Below are positions 22,601 to 31,600 of a stretch of DNA of 64,000 bases, piece after piece (the stretch's first letter is position 1; each line of letters starts with the position of its first letter). The position numbers were made by a program, and so were the translations under genes. The stretch covers positions 13,580,224-13,644,223 of the forward strand of contig CM035806.1 in NCBI GenBank assembly GCA_020466095.1, given 5' to 3'. The notes below the pieces were generated by a model. It was not told the origin of the DNA and did not search any database. It saw only the letters and a list, made by a program, of their open reading frames with translations. Source of the stretch: Chlorops oryzae. Taxonomy: Eukaryota; Arthropoda; Insecta; Diptera; Chloropidae.

Positions 22601-25600
22601 TTTGGCGGCTGTTCGCGACGGTTGCATGGTGGTGACGGCGTTCCCGGCGGCGATATGCCGACCTTCATCGAAATCGCATCGAGTGAATTCGATTTTACTA
22701 TCGGAATCGGTGGTGGTGGTATCGGTTTCGGTTTCGGCGCTGCTGCCATCGGAGTCGAAAGCAATAGATGATCATGATCATGATATCGATTAGCATGATG
22801 ATGGTCATGTGTATGTTTTTGTTGCTGCGCTACAACGCGCGCATAAATCTCCTCACTATCGAGCGGAAGAAGGCCCGAACAGATTCCGTGCCGTCGTTTA
22901 AAATGTTGTTGTTTCGATTTGTTCGATTGTGATTCTTTTGTGTTGAAATTATCGTCGACGATGAAATCATCGAAAGATTTCTCTAAATCGATACAACTAC
23001 TACTACTGCCACTATTGCCTTCAAGTGTATCATCTTGGGTCTTTGCAGAACGTGTCGTCGGGGAATTATGATTTTTATACGATAATATATTCGATAGCTT
23101 TCGCATTTTATTTGTCTTACTAAGTTTGTTTGCCTTTAGCGAATCGGAGCGTGTTGTTTGATTGAGCGATTTTTTCTTGGTCACATTTTTGCTCAATAAA
23201 TCCTCAATATCACAAGGAGAAATATTTCCATCAGCTTCTTCCGTTGAAGCAGCAGCAGCAGCAGCAGTAATAATTTTTTCACCAATTTGGGTCTCATCAA
23301 TTTTACTGACCTTAAAACGATTCTTCTTCTTATTGTTGCTGCTGCTGCTGCTGTTGTTGTTGTTGTTGCTTTTACTGTCCGTTCTTTTGGCCGCTGTCTC
23401 ATTGGAATCGAATTTCTCTCCTTGTAAAATATCATAAATTGTGCCATATTTGTGCAGAGCTAAATTTGGTAATCCAGTTACGGTGTGCGCATGCGAATTT
23501 TGATCATGCTGCTGGTGTTGTTGCTGTTGATTATGCTTCTGTATAATGTCATAAATTACACCGGATCTCTTTAAATTCTTAATCGATTCATCGATGGATG
23601 TCGAGGATGTGCCGTGCAGCAATATGGGCAATGATGTTTTCTTTTTCTCCTTCAATGCGGAAGTCTTTGGATCTTTCTCTAAAATCGCTGATAGACTCTT
23701 GCGTTGAAATAGATCGCTGCTCTTGAGGCTTCGCGTCGATGGTGACGATTGTGCCGATGCCAGTGATATCGATGCAGCTGACGCCGACGACGCTGATGAA
23801 GCTGATGACGATTTTCGATGCAATATCTCGTAGATCGTGCCGTATGTCATGTATTTGTCATATTTCTGGTATGTCAGATTGTAGATATCGTTCTTGCGCT
23901 GTATGATGTCATAGATGGTGCCATAAACGAGCTTATCGTAGATCTTAAAATTTCTCTTATAGCTCGACGAGGCACTGGAGGACGATGAGTTCGCACCGAG
24001 CAACGATGTTGATGTCCGAACTTGCAGATCATCTTCATGGCTTTGACCATCAATGGCCAATGGTGAGGAGGAGATCGATATTGCCGAACGCTTTCGTTGC
24101 TCAGCTGCAGCAGCTGCTGATGCAGCTGATGATGCTGTTCCATTGCTCACATTCGTATTCTTTGTGGAGCTTGTGCGTCGCATCAGCAAGAATGAAGCAT
24201 AACTCTTACGATGGCGCGAATTTTGACGTTTGAATGGTGTTGTTGGTGTTGTTGGTGTGCTACTCTTCGAATCGTCGTCACATTCGCGAACCAAACGTTT
24301 AAACTCCTCATAGGATTTGCGACGGCTTTGTGCCTTTTCCTTCTCATTCGCCAACATTTGTTGATCGAGTATTTGCGATAGATAGTCCGAATTCTTACGC
24401 AGTATATCCGTTGTTGTTGTTGTTGTTGTCGATGTTGCTGAGTTGGGTGAGTTCGCTGATGTTGATGTGATGTCTCCTGTGTATACGGTGGTATCGATTT
24501 CATACATCACCGCAAACTTGTTATTCAAATCCGGTTTCGAAGTGCCGGCATCGTCGATGTCAGCGTTTGCACCTAATGCCACTGTTGTCGTTGAGAATGT
24601 TGGCTGTTCTGCTATCGATTCTAGGCCAATAGACGACGATGATGATGGTGACGCAGATGCAGATGCAGATGCAGACACAGACGTCGACGTCGTTGCGGAT
24701 GTGTTTGGACTTTTCTCACATTTCTCATCTCTGGTCACGATTTCGTGGCCTTGAATTGTTGATGCTGACGCCGTCGCCGCCGCCGCGTTCAAAGTTCTAT
24801 GATCTTCACCGGAATCACAGCATGCAACATTCGCCGAGAACATGGCTTTGAATTCTTCATAGGATTTTCGACGATTTCGTGACTGCGTCAGACAGTCTTT
24901 GTAATTAAGTCGAGCAATTTTCTCACCATAAGCTACACCACCGCCGCCGCCATTCATCATCATCATTGTCGGCGTCATCATACCATCATTCTGAGCGTTT
25001 TTTGTTGTTGTTGTTGTTGGTGGTGGTATTGTGGCTGGTGCTGCACGTGACGATGTTATTGGTATATCATCAAAAATACTTGCCAACGCTGCATGTGCAA
25101 CATTTGCAGCCGTTGCTCCCGTTGATGTTGATTGTTCTAATTTATTTTGCATTTCAATGAAACCCGAATCCATCGAGCTGATCGTACATGTTGAGTCAAA
25201 GCTGGTCTTACGACTAGAATTCTGACTATTCGATTGTCTTAACAATGCCGCAACGGATACTGATACTGATGCTGATGCTGGTACAGCTGTGTCGATGCCG
25301 CTGCCGATGCTGCTGCTATTGCTATTTGCGGTGCGGGCAGTTGAAATTCGGATTCATCGAACGGTTCTGATAGTAGATCCACCAACATTGCTTGCTCTTG
25401 CGTTTCTTCTTTATCACATAAATTGCTGTTTGCGTTAAATCTGCCAATGGCATTATTACCATCACAACCACCAAATGCAAAACCACCACCACCGCCACCA
25501 CCGCCAACAACAACAACAACATCATCGCCCTCATCATCGTCATCGAAACTTATTAAATCTTTTACTTCGATTTGCTGATTTTCTGCTTTGTTCAGCTTAC

Positions 25601-27484
25601 TATCACAGTTCAATGAGCAGCCAGACAGCTCAGTTGATTTGAAGTCTTCTGCTTGAACACGCTCAACGCACTCAACGGCGGTGCCAGCGCAAACACCAAC
25701 ATTAATTTGGTCATTGTTTTCATTACTGTTACATTGGCAAGTGTTTTCAACCGCCAATTCCTTAACCGAAACCGATGGCACATGTTTTTGCACTTCAATG
25801 TCTTCGCCATCAACATCGACATCGACAGCGGCAGCGACAGCAACAGAGGCTGCACCGGTGGCAGCGAAAATGGCAGATTCACCAATAGCATTATTACCAT
25901 TACCATTACCATTTCCATTTCGATTTCGATTGCTATTACAATTACTATTTGCCATTACTTTTCACTTCGTCACGGATCATCGCTTTAAAATGGCAACACT
26001 GTGGTTCGACCTTTTCAGTCTTAGGCTCACCGTTTGACTCAGTTGTCGTTTGATTGTCGCTCTGGTTTTTATTCACAATCGCATAAAGGTCTTTAATGCT
26101 AGCGGAATAAATGCATTTATTGTTGGGCTTCTTCGTTGCATGCTTATCGTTGCTCATGGTGATGATGGGCTCACAACTATTTACGCCTACGTCCATTGTA
26201 TTGTCGCTGGTATTACTGGTGCCATTGCTGGTGCTGGTGCTGTTGTTGCTGCCGTTGTTGCGATTATGAAAGATTTTAGCGCTTTGAATCGGTAATTTCG
26301 GACGAATTTTTCGTATTGCCTGATACTGTTGTGAGCTGCGTAAATTACGTGAGAGCGAAACGCCAGCTGAATGAGCTTGGGGTCGACGTTGCTGATGGTT
26401 GTTGGTGATGGTGTTGGTGCTGGTAATGATGGTGTAGATGGTGGTGGTGCTGCTGCTGCCAACGACGCGTATATTTATTAGCAATGCTATAGACGGGATC
26501 ATCCAATTGCAGTTCATTGACTTTTGCCGATGATGTTGCATTGAATGCGAGACGACGCTCCGAATCGTAGGTCTTGAGATAGCGTTGCAGGCGTAGATAT
26601 TGCAAACGCCTTTGCGTTGCCATTGATGCTGCAACACGTGCTATTGGCGGATTGGTGTTGGTGTTAGTGTTGTTGTTGCTGTTTCTATTTAAATTGTTGT
26701 CTGTGTTTCGCTGCGTTTGGCTCATTGTTGAGCTTGTGTTGATGTGTTGATTGTTACATTTGTTGGCATAAATTTCATTCATACACTTTGCACAGCAAAG
26801 AAAATCGTAGAGTATTTCGTTGTTGTCGTCGTTGTCGTTATTGTTATCGCTGCCGTTATAGCTTTCGATTGTTGCATTATTGCTGTCCGCCACTCCATCA
26901 ACAATTGTAGCTGAGGCAGCAGCAGCAGCAGACAAGTTGGACTCGAGAAAGAAATTTCGCTCTTCATGAATATTTGAAGCGGCCTTCGGCAAGTTGTCCA
27001 ACGCATTCGAATTCGAATTCGCTGTTACCGGCATTAGAATGTATTTATTCTTGATGTTTGTGGTCGGGATTTCCATTGTTGATGATAGCTCAGCAGCAGC
27101 CACTCTATTCTCCTTGTCGTTTTCATTGTCACAACTGCCCTCTTCTGTTGATGCAATCGCATTTCTGCATGCTCCTCCGCCGCCGCCGCCGCCGCCGCCA
27201 CCATTTGCATTTGTGCCCTTCAGTTGGGCTTTTACTTTCTCACTCTCGTTCTCGTTCTGAACAATGGAACTTTCGATGCTAATGCCGCTGTCGAGCAGCA
27301 TGAATGTTCCGTCCGTTGGCAGTATGAGACGCCCTTCGGCTGCTGCGTTCACCAGTTCGCGCAGCGCTGCCACCTGCTTCTCCGTCACATTGCCCTGCAA
27401 TTGTATACCGTGGAGTGCGAATGCGGTCGGCTTATTATTCACCGAATTCGGATTCGTACACCAGACTACTGGCATCGTTGCCAT
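22114..27484 (-). CDS. Large low-complexity docking/scaffold-like protein, main coding exon
   Basis: One exon of about 5.4 kb coding on the minus strand. It is clearly richer in G+C than its flanks and keeps codon structure throughout. The first in-frame ATG, at 27484, has a good context (A at -3, G at +4), and a pyrimidine-tract acceptor lies upstream at 27624. The exon ends at a perfect GTAAGT donor (22113), so the protein continues outside it. The product is mostly disordered, with Ser, Asn, Gln, Ala, Thr and His runs, and holds repeated RRKSYEEFK and YGTIYDI motifs. No enzyme domain or membrane segment is visible. The frame changes four times: about 26345-26470, 25945-25961, 25239-25353 and 22483-22600. 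All are in or beside simple repeats, and no segment has an internal stop. Indel errors are the simplest explanation; short introns or a decayed gene are alternatives. I do not recognise the family. Coding status is near certain; function is inferred only from motifs. Confidence 0.85.
22483..25353 (-). CDS. Segment D of the large gene: repeated phospho-site and YxxI docking motifs
   Basis: This is the longest uninterrupted segment, more than 920 codons. Residues are counted from the TTG codon at 25245. RRKSYEEFK occurs at 125-133 and again at 308-316, with the diverged RHRKSYASF at 344-352. RRTS lies at 356-359 and RKNS at 283-286. These R-R/K-x-S sites match the basophilic (PKA-like) kinase consensus. 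Tandem tyrosine motifs are YGTIYDIIQ 441-449, YGTIYEILH 468-476, GVIYDIIQ 562-569 and YGTIYDILQ 600-608, each holding one or two YxxI/L sites. Residues 836-848 are proline-rich (KPKPIPPPPIPI) and EEIYARVV lies at 799-805. Between them are Ser, Ala, Asn and Gln runs. The pattern suits an adaptor offering SH2, SH3 and kinase sites, but that is inference. Confidence 0.88.
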   Translation of the reverse strand: MRISTARTANSNSSSIGSGIDTAVPASASVSVSVAALLRQSNSQNSSRKTSFDSTCTISSMDSGFIEMQNKLEQSTSTGATAANVAHAALASIFDDIPITSSRAAPATIPPPTTTTTKNAQNDGMMTPTMMMMNGGGGGVAYGEKIARLNYKDCLTQSRNRRKSYEEFKAMFSANVACCDSGEDHRTLNAAAATASASTIQGHEIVTRDEKCEKSPNTSATTSTSVSASASASASPSSSSSIGLESIAEQPTFSTTTVALGANADIDDAGTSKPDLNNKFAVMYEIDTTVYTGDITSTSANSPNSATSTTTTTTTDILRKNSDYLSQILDQQMLANEKEKAQSRRKSYEEFKRLVRECDDDSKSSTPTTPTTPFKRQNSRHRKSYASFLLMRRTSSTKNTNVSNGTASSAASAAAAAEQRKRSAISISSSPLAIDGQSHEDDLQVRTSTSLLGANSSSSSASSSYKRNFKIYDKLVYGTIYDIIQRKNDIYNLTYQKYDKYMTYGTIYEILHRKSSSASSASSASAASISLASAQSSPSTRSLKSSDLFQRKSLSAILEKDPKTSALKEKKKTSLPILLHGTSSTSIDESIKNLKRSGVIYDIIQKHNQQQQHQQHDQNSHAHTVTGLPNLALHKYGTIYDILQGEKFDSNETAAKRTDSKSNNNNNSSSSSNNKKKNRFKVSKIDETQIGEKIITAAAAAASTEEADGNISPCDIEDLLSKNVTKKKSLNQTTRSDSLKANKLSKTNKMRKLSNILSYKNHNSPTTRSAKTQDDTLEGNSGSSSSCIDLEKSFDDFIVDDNFNTKESQSNKSKQQHFKRRHGICSGLLPLDSEEIYARVVAQQQKHTHDHHHANRYHDHDHLLLSTPMAAAPKPKPIPPPPIPIVKSNSLDAISMKVGISPPGTPSPPCNRREQPPNRQPKNKSIQQQQQQQQQPIKPTCHLHSQKNSHEEILTR
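25239..25961 (-). CDS. Segment C of the large gene: acidic part with clathrin-box-like motif
   Basis: The third frame segment begins immediately after segment B. It has an Asn/Gly repeat from AAT and GGT codons, then mixed coding sequence (HVPSVSVKELAVENTCQC), several scattered cysteines, and an acidic stretch around DLISFDDDDEGDD. L-I-S-F-D fits the clathrin-box pattern (L, hydrophobic, any, hydrophobic, D/E). It is followed by a Val run, an eight-Gly run and AMLVDLLSEPFDESEFQL. The ATG at 25955 need not be a start: the frame opens only six bases upstream of it, which suits a frame lesion or a short intron better than a separate gene. The segment loses sense in a GCT/GAT repeat and stops at 25239. 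Confidence 0.75.
   Translation of the reverse strand, partial: KVMANSNCNSNRNRNGNGNGNGNNAIGESAIFAATGAASVAVAAAVDVDVDGEDIEVQKHVPSVSVKELAVENTCQCNSNENNDQINVGVCAGTAVECVERVQAEDFKSTELSGCSLNCDSKLNKAENQQIEVKDLISFDDDDEGDDVVVVVGGGGGGGGFAFGGCDGNNAIGRFNANSNLCDKEETQEQAMLVDLLSEPFDESEFQLPAPQIAIAAASAAASTQLYQHQHQYQYPLRHC
25945..26470 (-). CDS. Segment B of the large gene
   Basis: The coding signal continues in another frame after the His/Gln tract. The convincing part starts near HSAGVSLSRNLRSSQQYQ and runs through IRKIRPKLPIQ, an Asn/Ser/Thr-rich linker, and CIYSASIKDLYAIVNKNQSD, to KVEPQCCHFKAMIRDEVK just before the stop at 25945. The SIKDLYAIV stretch has the look of a short helical peptide. A third frame across 26187-26462 is also open, because trinucleotide tracts are open in every frame; I treat it as a shadow. 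The next segment overlaps this one by only 17 bases, so the frame change there is tightly located. Confidence 0.7.
26345..27484 (-). CDS. Segment A of the large gene: N-terminal part
   Basis: This frame opens with MATMPVVW. Residues 1-73 are the least repetitive part of the whole protein and look like a conserved folded or helical block, including EKQVAALRELVNAAAEGRL and LPTDGTFMLLDSGIS. A run of ten glycines follows near residue 95. A Cys-rich patch sits at about 230-243 (two adjacent Cys, then Cys at +3 and a fourth nine residues on), which could bind zinc. A basic, leucine- and tyrosine-rich stretch at about 283-342 (ATQRRLQYLRLQRYLKTY) is probably helical. The segment then enters a His/Gln tract coded by CAC/CAT/CAA triplets, where the meaningful frame is lost; this frame stops at 26345. 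The last 30-40 codons before the stop are probably out of frame. The best anchor for a homology search is residues 1-73. Confidence 0.8.
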   Translation of the reverse strand: MATMPVVWCTNPNSVNNKPTAFALHGIQLQGNVTEKQVAALRELVNAAAEGRLILPTDGTFMLLDSGISIESSIVQNENESEKVKAQLKGTNANGGGGGGGGGGACRNAIASTEEGSCDNENDKENRVAAAELSSTMEIPTTNIKNKYILMPVTANSNSNALDNLPKAASNIHEERNFFLESNLSAAAAASATIVDGVADSNNATIESYNGSDNNNDNDDNNEILYDFLCCAKCMNEIYANKCNNQHINTSSTMSQTQRNTDNNLNRNSNNNTNTNTNPPIARVAASMATQRRLQYLRLQRYLKTYDSERRLAFNATSSAKVNELQLDDPVYSIANKYTRRWQQQHHHHLHHHYQHQHHHQQPSATSTPSSFSWRFALT

Positions 27485-27623
27485 ATTTCGTGATTTTGTG
27501 ACGTTCACACGACGAAGGCAACATATGCGAACATCAAATCGATTTCGATGAAAATTATTCAATTGCAATTTTGTTTGCTTTTGTTTTTTTTCTCTCTTCT
27601 TCTTCTATTTTTCTTTGTTTTAA

Positions 27624-27645
27624 CTGTAAAGTAAGAAGAATTTAT
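27624..27645 (-). other. Candidate splice acceptor upstream of the start codon
   Basis: The minus strand reads TTCTTCTTACTTTACAG and then TTAAAAC, a pyrimidine tract ending in CAG. It would begin an exon at 27623 with about 139 bases of 5' UTR before the ATG at 27484. This implies at least one upstream non-coding exon. Confidence 0.45.
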
Positions 27646-28435
27646 TGTTAAAAAAAAAAAAAATTTATTTTGACAAATATTTGCACCACTTTAGAACTCG
27701 TTTCTGTTTTAATTATTTTTTTTTTTTTTCGTTTCTTTTTTCTGCTTCTATTTGGCAGTCTTTTTGTTTTGCATTTTTATTTCTCTCGAGTCAGCTGATT
27801 AAGTGTGGCTGACAAATCGAGATTTCTGGTTCTCTTCTTCAACTGAAATTCAAATTTTAAGTATTTTCCAGTTTGAAATCTGCATTAAATTAAATTTCTT
27901 GGAACTTATGAAAGCAAAATTAACTCCATTTTATTTTTGGTAGTAAGATTTTTTATCGCTGATTATATATTTCAAGCATTTAAGCGCATCATCAGTAAAT
28001 AAAAATAATTTTAAAAAATAATTAAAAAAAATACTATATTTAAAAAAATTATAAAATTTTTAATTAAAAATTTTTTTGAAATATAGAAGAATACATATTT
28101 TTAAAAATTATAAAAAAAAACAAAAATTAAAAAAAAATTTTTTTAATAAAAAAATTTGAACATAATAAATTTGCAAAAAATTATGTCCGCATCTCCAAAC
28201 TTAAGAAACTTTTTCAAAGAAAGAACGTACGAGAACCCTTTGTCCTGGGTTTTTCTGAGGGAAAAATTTCGAATATATTTATTTTTAATTTTTGATTCTT
28301 CTTTGCCTTTGAACCTCCTCCTGATCCAAAAAAAAATTTTTCCTCTTTTGTAGAAATACTACACGTTTTTTTTTTCGAGCTTAAGGTCAAGGTTTTTGGT
28401 TTTTATTTAAATTTGAAAACGTCCAATATTTTTAA
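27646..28435. other. No gene seen; upstream flank of the large exon
   Basis: Poly(A) and poly(T) runs and an A/T-rich block (28000-28160). A CAGCTG E-box lies at about 27792. No core promoter is visible here. Confidence 0.5.
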
Positions 28436-28906
28436 ATATTCGAGATATTTAATTTTCTCATCTTATTTTCAAAAAATTTATTAGACATATGGGGTACCAA
28501 ATTAAAGGAAATCGATCCAGCATTTTGAATAAAATAAAAATGTGGGTGGTTAATAGGACCTTTTTCATACAAAAATGGCTCTCAAAGTCGAAAAATGTTT
28601 AAAAAATTTTAAAATGTTGACTTTGAAGGCTCAAATACGCTTGAAGCTGCACTAAAGTATAAGACTATTTTATACGCCTAGAAAGGTCTGACAATTCTCT
28701 GTCGAACTGCATTAAAATTTTTATCTTGGATTCAAACGTTGAGGCGTGAAAATTTTTTTTCTGAAACAACTGCAAATTTCTTTCTTGCCCTTATAACTCC
28801 TCAGGGGTGCATTTTGGACCCCTCCCCCCTGCCATACGATTTTTTGTTAGTTCTGATCCGCTCTATCAGCTCCCGACCGGTTGACCTTCACAAATGGAAC
28901 ACCCTG
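28436..28906. mobile_element. CACCCTG-terminated element, copy 2
   Basis: Matches the right arm and the right end of 13436-14213: ACCAAATTAAAGGAAATCGA at about 28497, then CTCAGGGGTGCATTT, CTCCCGACCGGTTGACCTTC and GGAACACCCTG, followed by TA at 28907. Its left arm is missing, so this copy does not fold back. Confidence 0.65.
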
Positions 28907-29005
28907 TATATAGCAACCCTGGTTCGAACATAATATACTAATATTGAAAAAGTTAAAATGATTAGGTAGCTAGTAGCTACATATCCCAGAAAGGGAGCAA
29001 TAAAG

Positions 29006-29412
29006 TAGAGCTGTAAAATATCGTTACTATTCGGTAAAAAGTAACGATTACTACAGTCAGTAATCAGTAACGTCTCGTTACTGATCGAAGTATCTCGTTA
29101 CTAGTACTTTTTTCACAAATTCCAATTGATGGTTGCCGCAGTAATCAAGTACCTACTAAAATAATGGGTCCGCAAAACAGTATGCTAGTAGATTGAGTTG
29201 AGTTAATATTTGATTACTAAATACTGGGTGAAAATTCAAAGAGCATGAGGGAGTTTTGATTACTTTATCAATCTTGAGTTATTCAATCAAACAATGGACA
29301 ATATTTAAAAAAATATAACGAGTACTTAGTAACGAGTACTAAGCAATGATTACTTGACGAAATATAACGAATACATTCGAGTAGTGGAAATTTATGCTTT
29401 TTTATAGCTCTA
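29006..29412. mobile_element. Nonautonomous hAT-type element, 407 bp
   Basis: Flanked by CAATAAAG (28998-29005) and CAATAAAA (29413-29420), an 8-bp duplication with one mismatch. The termini are TAGAGCTGTAAAA and, reversed, TAGAGCTATAAAA. The interior is rich in GTAACGA/TCGTTAC words. It has no coding capacity. Confidence 0.75.
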
Positions 29413-29424
29413 CAATAAAAGAAG

Positions 29425-29575
29425 AGATGAGATGCCAACTTACGAAGCGAGAGGCTCTGGGTTCAACTCCCAGCTCGGACGTGGATGTTTTTGTCGTTTT
29501 TTTTTTCAGTTTCTATTTTTCTTTGTTTTCGCATTATTCGTGGTATCACAATGGGCCCCTGTCTTTTTTGTTTTT
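29425..29575 (+). mobile_element. tRNA-derived SINE, copy 2
   Basis: Contains AGCGAGAGGCTCTGGGTTCA with a T-arm-like fold, then GGACGTGGATG and CGCATTATTCGTGGTATCAC, the reverse complement of matching words in 14318-14520. It abuts the duplication of the hAT element. The tail is not preserved. Confidence 0.55.
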
Positions 29576-30784
29576 TCCTGACGAGAATGCTTTAAATATA
29601 TCCCGAATTTTTTGGTTAAATTTTGAAAGAACAATCATCTGGCAACGCTAGTGTATGCCTACTTAAATTTTTTTTAAAATTAAAGGTACGTTATGTTCAA
29701 ATATATCGATGAAAACAATGCAAATAAGGCCATTGTTGGCTATACGAAAACGATAATTTTCGATTTTTTTGCCACTATTGATATTGGTTTTTTTTTCCAC
29801 ATTTTAATAGTCCATAAAAAATAAATAGCCTCCAAATCCAGCAAAAAAAAAGCACATTCATAATTTCAATGTCAATGTCTAATTTGCCATAATTTTTGGT
29901 TAATTTTTTTTAAATACTTATTTATTTATTTATTTTTTCGTTCGAAAAACTTCCAAGTTTCGATATATTTATTGATCTCAAAAACTATATTTTATGCTCA
30001 TGCGTCACCTAAACACTTTGGCTACTCTCGTAAGTGTGTGTGTGTGTGTGTGTGTATTTAATTTATATTGCAGTTTCCCCACTTCGAACATAAAAACTTT
30101 CAGTCATAGTTTAGAGGTAAATGACTTCATTCAATGAGCATTTGTGCCGCCAGACATAAGGTAGCCAGCCAGCCAGCCTATCGAACATTGTAATTTTGAA
30201 TTCCGATGAATTATCAAGCAAGCGTACTTGGAAGCGTGTAATTATGATTTATATTACGTTCCGTATTTTATTTCCAGGTGGCAGGGGAAAAGTGGCCAAT
30301 TTTAATTTAGTTTTGTATTTTCTTTTCCTTTCTTTCAGTTAATATATTTATTTTTTAATTTTTTTTTGTGGACTTTCCATTCGTCAAACTTTAATTGACG
30401 TCATTCAGAATGATGATTAAGAACTTTTTTTTTAAATACTTCTTTTTGAAATAATGAAGTTCAAATGTCATTTAAATGGAGTGGATTAGTTTACAGTTCG
30501 TTTCAACATAATAGCAGCAAGAGCTATAAATTAAAATAATGGCTTAAGGTTCTTAAGCGTTATAATGTAAAATTTTCCATACAAAACTTCATTCATTAAT
30601 TTCTAAGCCTTCCTGATTTACGAGTTTTCGAGGCAAATACACCTTTAAGGGAAGACCCCTTATATTTTTCTTTGATGAGATTCTTACCCATTTCGGATCA
30701 ACCTTTTTTTTTAGAAGATTCAAATGTTTCTAGTTCTCACTGTTGCCAGTTTAAGGGAATCTTTTCTAAATTAAAAAACATCTA
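29576..30784. other. No gene seen
   Basis: Contains (GT)n at 30033-30054, the dispersed repeat at 30565-30660, and a TGACGTCA palindrome near 30398. No coding frame. Confidence 0.5.
30565..30660. repeat. Dispersed repeat (partner at 11930-12030)
   Basis: Shares TTCCTGATTTACGAGTTT, CGAGGCAAATACAC and the GGGAAGACCCC-type end with the first copy, in the same orientation. Confidence 0.6.
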
Positions 30785-31598
30785 CAGTCAGTCAATAAAG
30801 TAAGTTTGGACTGCAAAAATGTGTGTTTTTTTTCCAATTTTCTTCTCTGTAAATAATTTTTTTGTGAATTTCATAATTTTCAATTATTATTAACTTTATT
30901 ATGTTTCAAACTAACCACAAAAAAATTTAATTTCTGAAAATTTCTTTAACAAAAAAAAAAAAAAATTAAAATCATATTGTTCCATTTGACAACTTCAGTA
31001 CAAATTTTGAGCTCGTTTTTCCATTAAAAATTCGAAAAAAATACCAAAAGGGAATTTTCCGCTGGTTTTTCAATTTTTACTTTTTCTTAACATTCCAAGC
31101 TTTCTAAAAATTACAACAATTAAAATATTTCATACCTATTTAAGAATTGAAACTACAATCAAAATTGAGGCTCGATTTTTGATGAAAAATGTATGGAAAA
31201 TTGTAGAAAAATCGATACTTAATTTTGTTTGTTGTTTCAATTCTTAAATAGGTGTGCAATATTTTTTGATTGTTGTAATTTTTAGAAAGTTTGGAATGTT
31301 AAGAAAAAACTAAAATTAAAAAACCAGCGAAAATTTCCCTTTTGGTATTTTTTTTCGAATTTTTAATGGAAAAACGAGCTCAAAATTTGTACTGAAGTTG
31401 TCAAATCGAACAATATGATTTTAATTTTTTTTTTGTTAAAGAAATTTTCAGAAATTAAATTTTTTTGTGGTTAGTTTGAAACATAATAAAGTTAATAATA
31501 ATTGAAAATTATGAAATTCACAAAAAAATTATTTACAGAGAAAAAATTTGGAAAAAACACAAATTTTTGCAGTGCATACTTACTTTATTGACTGACTG
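30785..31598. mobile_element. 814-bp near-perfect hairpin element, Tc1/mariner-type
   Basis: Begins CAGTCAGTCAATAAAGTAAG and ends with its exact reverse complement, with TA on both sides (30783-30784, 31599-31600). The inverted repeat extends through almost the whole element: arms about 30785-31180 and 31205-31598, with few mismatches and a loop of roughly 25 bases around GATGAAAAATGTATGG. TA duplication and CAGT termini point to Tc1/mariner. There is no transposase, so it is a fold-back MITE. Confidence 0.85.
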
Positions 31599-31600
31599 TA

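Noticed and set aside
26187..26462. A third-frame peptide including VDPKLIQLAFRSHVIYAAH
   Set aside because: It looks protein-like, but the adjacent frame (segment B) continues far better into SIKDLYAIVNK, and this one stops at 26187.
22578..27551. Many plus-strand and other-frame ORFs over the large exon
   Set aside because: They are shadows of the minus-strand coding sequence, rich in Val/Ile/Leu or Met runs from trinucleotide tracts.
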